DNA of 26,586 bases from Candidatus Neomicrothrix sp. UBA6944 (GTDB lineage: Bacteria; Actinomycetota; Acidimicrobiia; Acidimicrobiales; Poriferisodalaceae). A program made the translations under genes and the position numbers. Where the stretch lies: positions 1 through 26,586 of the forward strand of contig DJZU01000099.1 in assembly GCA_002448715.1 (NCBI GenBank), given 5' to 3'. Position 1 is the stretch's first letter. Every line of letters starts with the position of its first letter. The notes under the pieces were generated by a model, which was given only the letters and a program-made list of their open reading frames with translations, had not been told where the DNA came from and searched no databases. Below are positions 22,351 to 26,586 of this stretch, piece after piece.

Positions 22351-22901
22351 ACAACGAGAGTTCTTTGTCTGCGCTAACGGTTCCTTTGGAGAGACTCCAG
22401 CGTCTAGAACCGATCCGAACCTGGCAAGTTGAGGTAAGTGTGGCGCAACTGGAAGACTCGGAGGTTCCTCTCCGGATTGGTGATGTTCTGGTTCCCTCTG
22501 ATCATCTTGTCGCGATAGACCTCGTGTTGGACAAAGTCAGTGAGGGCGTCGCAGTTAGCGGCAACGTTGCTGCTAAGTGGATTGCTGACTGTTCGCGCTG
22601 TTTGCGTCAAATAGATGGAGAAGCTATAGCGGAAGTCGAAGAATTATTTGAACAGAATCCCCGAGAAGGCGAGTCATATTTGCTGGGCGATGAGTTCCTT
22701 GACCTAGCAGCGATGGTGCGAGAAGCAATTCTCCTGGAGCTCCCCGTCGGTGTGGTGCGATGCGTAAATGCTCAAGAGTGTTCCGATGAAGCCCCGAATT
22801 ACGCTGACGTAAAAAATAAGGCGTCGCAAGAGACATCAGAGTCTGAGTCAAGAGATCCGCGCTGGGCGGCATTAGACGAACTCGTTTTTGACGAAGAGTG
22901 A
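22347..22901 (+). CDS. yceD: DUF177/YceD-family protein
   Basis: A small cytoplasmic protein of 184 residues from the family always found beside rpmF; linked in bacteria and chloroplasts to 23S rRNA or L32 accumulation. Seen: VPSDHLVAIDLVLDKVSEGVAVSG, the knuckle ADCSRCLRQ, an acidic strand VEELFEQNP, FLDLAAMVREAILLELPV, and a second pair of cysteines in VRCVNAQECSDE, probably completing a zinc site. The C-terminus DPRWAALDELVF is the usual family ending. The start is TTG 22347, overlapping the previous stop (TTGA), with AGGA at 22337-22340. The 211-base gap to rpmF holds a small ATTCGC/GCGAAT hairpin (23065-23083) and a possible -35-like TTGACT (23028-23033) without a good -10 box. Confidence 0.92.
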   Translation: MNNESSLSALTVPLERLQRLEPIRTWQVEVSVAQLEDSEVPLRIGDVLVPSDHLVAIDLVLDKVSEGVAVSGNVAAKWIADCSRCLRQIDGEAIAEVEELFEQNPREGESYLLGDEFLDLAAMVREAILLELPVGVVRCVNAQECSDEAPNYADVKNKASQETSESESRDPRWAALDELVFDEE

Positions 22902-23112
22902 GGATCGAACAAAGGTTTTCAGTCCTCATTTCAAGCAGATGCTCCGGTAGTAGGTCGAACTCCATTCAGGTAGCCTCTTACTTTGCGCTTGTAGTTTCTG
23001 GCGCTCAAGACACCGATCCGGGTTGCCTTGACTAAATGTGGTCATCGGAACTGAATCGGGCCCTATTCGCTCGCCCGGCGAATCATGCCGAGCCAATTTG
23101 TTGAGGTCGACG

Positions 23113-23292
23113 ATGGCCGTTCCAAAGAAAAAGACTTCTAAGTCAAAAACACGCAGTCGTCGAGCAGCAGCATGGAAACTTCGCCCCTCCTCTCGTAGCA
23201 CCTGTCCGCGCTGTGGAGAGGCGAAAATGCCTCACCGGGTGTGTGGCAACTGCGGTTGGTACGCAGGCCGCCAAGCGGTTGAAGTCGGCTAA
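23113..23292 (+). CDS. rpmF: 50S ribosomal protein L32
   Basis: A ribosomal large-subunit protein of 59 residues beginning MAVPKKKTSKSKTRSRRAAA, the standard L32 N-terminus. It keeps both zinc knuckles: C31/C34 in TCPRCGEAKMPHR and C44/C47 in VCGNCGWYAGR, so it is the zinc-binding (C+) form. The frame is open further upstream to 23038, but ATG 23113 is the true start: it matches the family and has GAGG at 23103-23106. plsX follows after 15 bases, as in many bacteria. Confidence 0.97.
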   Translation: MAVPKKKTSKSKTRSRRAAAWKLRPSSRSTCPRCGEAKMPHRVCGNCGWYAGRQAVEVG

Positions 23293-23307
23293 CGAGTCAT
23301 ATCGAAC

Positions 23308-24273
23308 ATGAACCCGGTTGTTGTCGACGCCATGGGTGGCGATAACGCCCCCTCAATCGTGATCGAAGGAGTCCGCGAGGCTATAGCTGCCGGTATTCCC
23401 GTTGAATTGATTGGGGATCCAGGTTTAGTGGATGACTGCGACGACGTCACTTTGCACCCCGCTTCCGAGGTCATTGGGATGGCAGAAGAGCCCGGACGCG
23501 CTGTCCGGAACAAGAAAGACTCATCGATAGTGCGTGCCGCAGAATTAGTTCGAGATGGGCATGCCTCGGCGATGGTCAGCGCTGGAAATACGGGTGCCGT
23601 CGCAGCGGCGGCCCTACTAAGGATGAAACGACTCAAGGGGGTCAGTCGCCCCGCGATAGCCACCACCCTTCCAGTCCCGAATCGGGCTCCCAAGATTCTG
23701 CTTGACTCGGGTGCGATGGTTGATTGTCAGCCTGACTGGCTGCAACAGTTCGCTCGGATGGGTTCGGCATTCAGTCAAGTCCGCTACGAACTGCAGGCAC
23801 CAAGTGTGGGTTTGGTGTCTATCGGAGAAGAAGCCGAAAAAGGCAACCAACTGGTGAAGGAGACGCATCGGCTTCTGGCCGAGGATAAGACAATTAACTT
23901 CATAGGCAATGTCGAAGGACGGGACGTTCTCAGTGGTGACGTAGACGTACTTGTGGCCGACGGATTTACGGGGAATGTGATCTTGAAAACGTTAGAAGGC
24001 ACGCTCCAATTTCTCGTTGGAGAGATCATTTCAGCGTTAACCAGCGACGACGCAGCCTCAGTAGGGACCGAGGCGCTAGGCCATCTGGCGCCAATAGCGG
24101 CTGAACTCAATCCAGATGCTGTGGGTGGAGCCATGCTGCTGGGTGTTAATGGAGTGGCCATCATTAGCCATGGTTCAGCTGGGCCCACAGCGATTCTCAA
24201 TGCATGTCGAGTTGCCAAGGATATGGTTGAACGGGACCTCGTCGCCGAATTGACCTCAGCGGTAGCTGGCTAG
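23308..24273 (+). CDS. plsX: Phosphate acyltransferase PlsX
   Basis: A peripheral membrane enzyme that converts acyl-ACP and phosphate to acyl-phosphate, the donor for PlsY in phospholipid synthesis. The 321 residues begin NPVVVDAMGGDNAPSIVIEG, the signature start, and contain VSAGNTGAVAAAALLRMKRL, GMVDC-type residues in DSGAMVDCQPDWL, VGLVSIGEEAEKGN and DVLVADGFTGNVILKTLEG, all diagnostic. Length is normal (320-345). The start is ATG 23308 with no clear ribosome site, so it probably relies on the neighbouring rpmF translation. Acyl-phosphate made by FakA, encoded in this window, would feed the same pool. Confidence 0.95.
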   Translation: MNPVVVDAMGGDNAPSIVIEGVREAIAAGIPVELIGDPGLVDDCDDVTLHPASEVIGMAEEPGRAVRNKKDSSIVRAAELVRDGHASAMVSAGNTGAVAAAALLRMKRLKGVSRPAIATTLPVPNRAPKILLDSGAMVDCQPDWLQQFARMGSAFSQVRYELQAPSVGLVSIGEEAEKGNQLVKETHRLLAEDKTINFIGNVEGRDVLSGDVDVLVADGFTGNVILKTLEGTLQFLVGEIISALTSDDAASVGTEALGHLAPIAAELNPDAVGGAMLLGVNGVAIISHGSAGPTAILNACRVAKDMVERDLVAELTSAVAG

Positions 24274-24285
24274 TCTCGACGCCTA

Positions 24286-24306
24286 AATGCTACTTTGAGT
24301 AGTATT
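24286..24306 (+). terminator. Weak hairpin after plsX
   Basis: AATGCTACT (24286-24294) pairs with AGTAGTATT (24298-24306) around a TTG loop; one of the nine pairs is G-T. The stem is A/T-rich and lacks a T tract, so it is at best a weak terminator or pause site before the acpP promoter. Confidence 0.3.
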
Positions 24307-24346
24307 ATGACTTAATTTCTCACTTAAAGTGTCATATGGGCCTTTC

Positions 24347-24355
24347 TGCTATGGT
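24347..24355 (+). promoter_or_regulatory. Extended -10 promoter for acpP-rnc
   Basis: TGCTATGGT has the TGn extension followed by TATGGT, four of six matches to TATAAT, about 33 bases before the TTG at 24388, in an A/T-rich 114-base gap. Just upstream, ATGAC (24307-24311) and GTCAT (24331-24335) form an interrupted dyad that could be an operator for a fatty acid regulator; this is speculative. Confidence 0.45.
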
Positions 24356-24387
24356 AAGCGCAACGGATACCTTCCATAGGAGTCGCA

Positions 24388-24678
24388 TTGCCCGCCGAAA
24401 CGCACGTCGAACAAAGCCAACCGGACCGAGAGACAGTGTTTGACATCATTCGTGATCAGCTGTCGGACATCCTTGAAATTGATCCCGGCCGTATTACCGA
24501 GTCTTCCTCATTTGTCGAAGATCTTGAGGCAGACTCCCTCGCTCTAATTGAACTTGTAGAAGGGCTTGAGGAGGAACTTTCTGAACGCACGGTGGGATTT
24601 CGAATAGAAGATGAAGATCTAGAGGACTTAAAAACTGTCCGCGACGCTATCGACTATGTGATGGCCCGAATTGGCTAG
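24388..24678 (+). CDS. acpP: Acyl carrier protein
   Basis: Carries growing acyl chains on a 4'-phosphopantetheine arm during type II fatty acid synthesis. The 96 residues are acidic and four-helical; the attachment site is S50 in EDLEADSLALIELVEGLEEEL, a variant of the DSL motif. There are about ten extra residues at the N-terminus (PAETHVEQSQ) before helix 1 (ETVFDIIRDQLSDIL). The start is TTG 24388 with GGAG at 24379-24382, five bases upstream. It lies downstream of plsX, with an own extended -10 promoter in the gap, and overlaps rnc by eight bases. This looks like the housekeeping ACP. Confidence 0.93.
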   Translation: MPAETHVEQSQPDRETVFDIIRDQLSDILEIDPGRITESSSFVEDLEADSLALIELVEGLEEELSERTVGFRIEDEDLEDLKTVRDAIDYVMARIG

Positions 24679-25399
24679 GACCCTAGAGGTCGAAGATCGG
24701 CTGCGATCGTTCGCCGAGCGCATTGGCTATTGCTTCGAGGATCCGAAACTTTTGCAACTCGCCATGTCTCACAGAAGTTGGTGCGCCGAGCGAGGTGACT
24801 GCCCGTCGAACGAGCGACTAGAGCTTTTGGGCGACGCTGTACTTGGCTACTGCGTCACGGCACACCTATACCGCCTTCATCCCGAATGGACCGAGGGCGA
24901 CCTTGCTCAAGCCAGATCTGCGGTAGTGAACTCTTCATCTTTGGCGGAGGTAGCGCAGAACTACGACCTGGGTAATGCCTTGCTGCTAGGAGTCGGCGAA
25001 GAGCGATCTGGAGGCAGAGGCAAGGAATCGCTTCTTTGCGATGCTTTCGAAGCGCTCTTAGGAGCTATGTACCTTGACGGGGGTATGGAGTCGGCGGAAG
25101 CTTTTGTACTTGAAGCTTTAAAGCAGCGAATGGAACAAATAGCAGATGATCCTGGTGTGGAAGATGCCAAAACCAGATTGCAAGAATTCGTCGTCCGCAG
25201 TCATGGCGAATCTCCGAACTACGTCTTAACTGACAGCGGCCCCGATCACAACAAATCCTTTTACGCAGAGGTCTGGTTTGGGGGCGGTCTTCAAGGAAAA
25301 GGCGAAGGAACTTCTAAGAAACAAGCTGAGCAAGCGGCCGCGACCCAGGCCTGGCAAACCATGCAAGCTGCATCCGAACCCGATCGATCGACCACGTAA
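24671..25399 (+). CDS. rnc: Ribonuclease III
   Basis: A double-strand-specific endoribonuclease for rRNA maturation and mRNA processing. The 242 residues have the catalytic domain with SNERLELLGDAVLGY (E48, E51, D55) and LLCDAFEALLGAMYLDGG (D124, E127), which match the metal-binding set of E. coli RNase III. A C-terminal double-stranded RNA-binding domain follows (about 163-235: DAKTRLQEFVVRSHG, GEGTSKKQAEQAAATQAW). The start TTG 24671 lies inside the end of acpP with an 8-base overlap and no ribosome site; no other in-frame start precedes the conserved helix, so it is probably translated by coupling. Confidence 0.95.
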   Translation: MARTLEVEDRLRSFAERIGYCFEDPKLLQLAMSHRSWCAERGDCPSNERLELLGDAVLGYCVTAHLYRLHPEWTEGDLAQARSAVVNSSSLAEVAQNYDLGNALLLGVGEERSGGRGKESLLCDAFEALLGAMYLDGGMESAEAFVLEALKQRMEQIADDPGVEDAKTRLQEFVVRSHGESPNYVLTDSGPDHNKSFYAEVWFGGGLQGKGEGTSKKQAEQAAATQAWQTMQAASEPDRSTT

Positions 25400-25412
25400 G
25401 GAACAACTGAAC

Positions 25413-26243
25413 ATGCTGGAACTCCCTGAACTTGAAACCGCCCGACGCGACCTCGATCGGGAAATCGGTGGCCTCAAGATAAAAGAGGTAGACGTGTTGG
25501 GGCCCAAGCGACTGATTCCCGGTCAGGCAAATAAGAACGGCCTGACTAAGTCTCTCTCAGGACGCAAGATCTCTAGCGTTAAGCGTGTTGGGATGCTGAT
25601 TTGCCTCGACGTAGGTAATGGCGAGTCCTTGGTGATCAACATGGGTCCCGGGGGAACGTTACGAAGGGCAGCCAACAAGGACCAGAAAGAATCCGATACC
25701 CAATTGATCGTTAGTTTCACCCAGAAGGGACAGTTGCGACTGCTTGACAGTGAGAAATCGGCGACCGTCACCTTGGTTCAAAATGAAGAGATTGATCAAG
25801 TCTTCCCGGAACTGGCAGATCTCGGCTTTGATCCGGTTGACGAACCTATCTCATGGACGGACTTTGGTCGGCGCCTGCTTCAGTGTGACGTGAAACTGCG
25901 ACCCTTGCTCATGGACCAAACATTCGTAGTCGGTTTAGGACCTATCTATAGCGACGAGATCCTCCATGCAGCGCTCCTTCGACATGACAGAGTTGCAAAT
26001 CAACTGATCACACAAGAAATACGTAGGTTGTACCGATCGATCGTTGAGACCATACATAACGCTGTAAAGCATCGTGGGGTAAGCCTCGACCAAATTTCGG
26101 ACGTCTTTGGAGAGCCAGGGGGGTACGACGAATACCTAGAGGTGTACGGAAGAGGCGGCGAACGCAGCCGAAATGGTCGTGGGGATGTGCTGACTGCGCG
26201 CGTGGGAGGAACCACCCACTACTACTGCGACTATCAGGTTTAG
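25413..26243 (+). CDS. MutM/Fpg-family protein lacking catalytic residues (probable pseudoenzyme)
   Basis: It occupies the mutM place between rnc and smc and keeps the fold: N-terminal LELPELETARRDL, the helix-two-turn-helix region (about 158-235: LRPLLMDQTFVVGLGPIYSDEIL, VKHRGVSLDQISDVFGEPGGY) and a zinc-finger remnant ending HYYCDYQV. The key residues are altered. The proline nucleophile after Met is leucine (CTG for CCG). The GKYL lysine is methionine (M61). The GNIY asparagine is proline (P177). Of the four zinc cysteines only C272 remains, with S252, G255 and Q275 at the others. E3 is kept. The 276-residue frame is intact. Glycosylase/lyase activity is unlikely; DNA binding or a structural role is possible. 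The frame opens at 25278, but ATG 25413 with AAGGA upstream fits the family start. Confidence 0.88.
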   Translation: MLELPELETARRDLDREIGGLKIKEVDVLGPKRLIPGQANKNGLTKSLSGRKISSVKRVGMLICLDVGNGESLVINMGPGGTLRRAANKDQKESDTQLIVSFTQKGQLRLLDSEKSATVTLVQNEEIDQVFPELADLGFDPVDEPISWTDFGRRLLQCDVKLRPLLMDQTFVVGLGPIYSDEILHAALLRHDRVANQLITQEIRRLYRSIVETIHNAVKHRGVSLDQISDVFGEPGGYDEYLEVYGRGGERSRNGRGDVLTARVGGTTHYYCDYQV

Positions 26244-26370
26244 CCACCGAATCTCTTTCGCGTTCAAAATACCTAGCCGAGGGTCAACCAATAAGTAGCG
26301 GTGACGGGGCATGATGTCGGAGTACCACTCTTTTCAGTGGCGCTTTCGTTTTCCGGATAGGTCAAATTCA

Positions 26371-26586
26371 GTGTTCCTCAAATCACTTACGATGAAGGGC
26401 TTTAAGTCTTTCGCAGACCCGACTCTGCTCGAGTTTGAGCCCGGTGTAACAGTCGTCGTAGGTCCAAACGGCAGTGGTAAATCGAACGTGGTAGACGCCA
26501 TAGCGTGGGTGTTGGGTGCACAGGGACCAACCACTGTCCGATCAGGGAAAATGGAAGACGTAGTATTCGCGGGCACTCCGGACCGG
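26371..26586 (+). CDS. smc: Chromosome segregation protein SMC, 5' end only
   Basis: The first 72 codons of the condensin subunit that organises and segregates chromosomes. The visible head starts FLKSLTMKGFKSFADPTLLEF, then Walker A VVGPNGSGKSNVVDAIAWVLGAQG and the SGKMEDVVFAGTPDR segment, typical of bacterial SMC. The coils, hinge and C-terminal head are beyond the window. The start GTG 26371 agrees with the family's MFLKSL N-terminus; an in-frame ATG at 26311 would add 20 atypical residues. The 127-base gap after the mutM-like gene contains only a small CCACT/AGTGG hairpin (26325-26340) followed by a T-rich stretch. Confidence 0.95.
   Translation, partial: MFLKSLTMKGFKSFADPTLLEFEPGVTVVVGPNGSGKSNVVDAIAWVLGAQGPTTVRSGKMEDVVFAGTPDR

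Noticed and set aside
23038..23112. Longer L32 frame from 23038
   Set aside because: L32 starts MAVPKKK; the extension is not family-like and ATG 23113 has its own GAGG.
22902..23112. tRNA or small gene between DUF177 and rpmF
   Set aside because: I see no cloverleaf or T-loop sequence and no plausible coding frame; only a small hairpin and a lone TTGACT.
25278..25412. Longer frame for the MutM-like gene, overlapping rnc
   Set aside because: The extension is the rnc dsRBD region read in another frame; the family start is at 25413.
26311..26370. In-frame ATG upstream of smc as the true start
   Set aside because: It would add 20 residues (with several aromatics and arginines) before the canonical FLKSL start of SMC proteins; kept only as an alternative.

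Overview
The window reads as a piece of a compact actinobacterial chromosome of roughly 50% GC, most like a marine member of the class Acidimicrobiia. This is inference from gene content, not a database match. The pointers are the order sepIVA-like, DUF177, rpmF, plsX, acpP, rnc, mutM-like, smc, a GTP-type PEP carboxykinase, a UvrD2-like helicase with a C-terminal HRDC domain, an alpha-methylacyl-CoA racemase, and a mycobacterial-type PPOX flavoprotein. More than half of the genes start with GTG or TTG, intergenic gaps are short, and no gap exceeds about 210 bases. I see no tRNA, rRNA, CRISPR array, insertion sequence or phage gene.

Layout. 1-4559 (+): a polar amino acid ABC importer: the end of the binding protein, a strong terminator-type hairpin, two unusually large permeases and the ATPase. 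4597-7436 (-): a HAD hydrolase, the translation factor EttA and an 80-residue zinc-finger protein. The spacer after ettA holds eight copies of a TCGCGCG unit arranged as three tandem hairpins. 7471-8244 (+): exonuclease III, ending tail to tail, with a 4-base overlap, on a UvrD2-like helicase (-, to 10232). 10290-14443 (+): a six-gene coupled run: cytosolic BtuF-like protein, alpha/beta hydrolase, PPOX flavoprotein, CoA-transferase III/racemase, DUF4145-like protein (apparently CTG start) and a four-helix membrane protein. 14469-16558 (-): a degenerate cold-shock-domain protein followed by PEP carboxykinase. 16742-20514 (+): FakA-type fatty acid kinase and RecG. 20526-20684 (-): a 52-residue zinc ribbon. 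20713-26586 (+): rsmD, coaD, sepIVA-like, DUF177, rpmF, plsX, acpP, rnc, a MutM-family protein and the start of smc.

How the genes work together. The right-hand block is the classic grouping of rRNA modification, CoA synthesis, ribosomal protein L32, phospholipid and fatty acid precursor supply (PlsX, ACP; FakA nearby also feeds acyl-phosphate metabolism), RNA processing and chromosome condensation, with a septum/wall-growth coiled-coil factor. DNA repair is well represented: exonuclease III, UvrD2-like helicase, RecG and a MutM relative.

The most notable points are: (1) the MutM-family protein in the rnc-smc slot has lost its N-terminal proline nucleophile, its catalytic lysine and three of four zinc cysteines, so it looks like a pseudoenzyme; (2) the CGCGCG hairpin cluster at 4896-5039; (3) repeated TAnnnT boxes 6-8 bases before start codons, indicating leaderless mRNAs; (4) all four NTGA stop/start overlaps (ATGA, GTGA, TTGA, CTGA) in one window, which supports a CTG start for the DUF4145-like gene; (5) Aap permeases enlarged by extra membrane helices.
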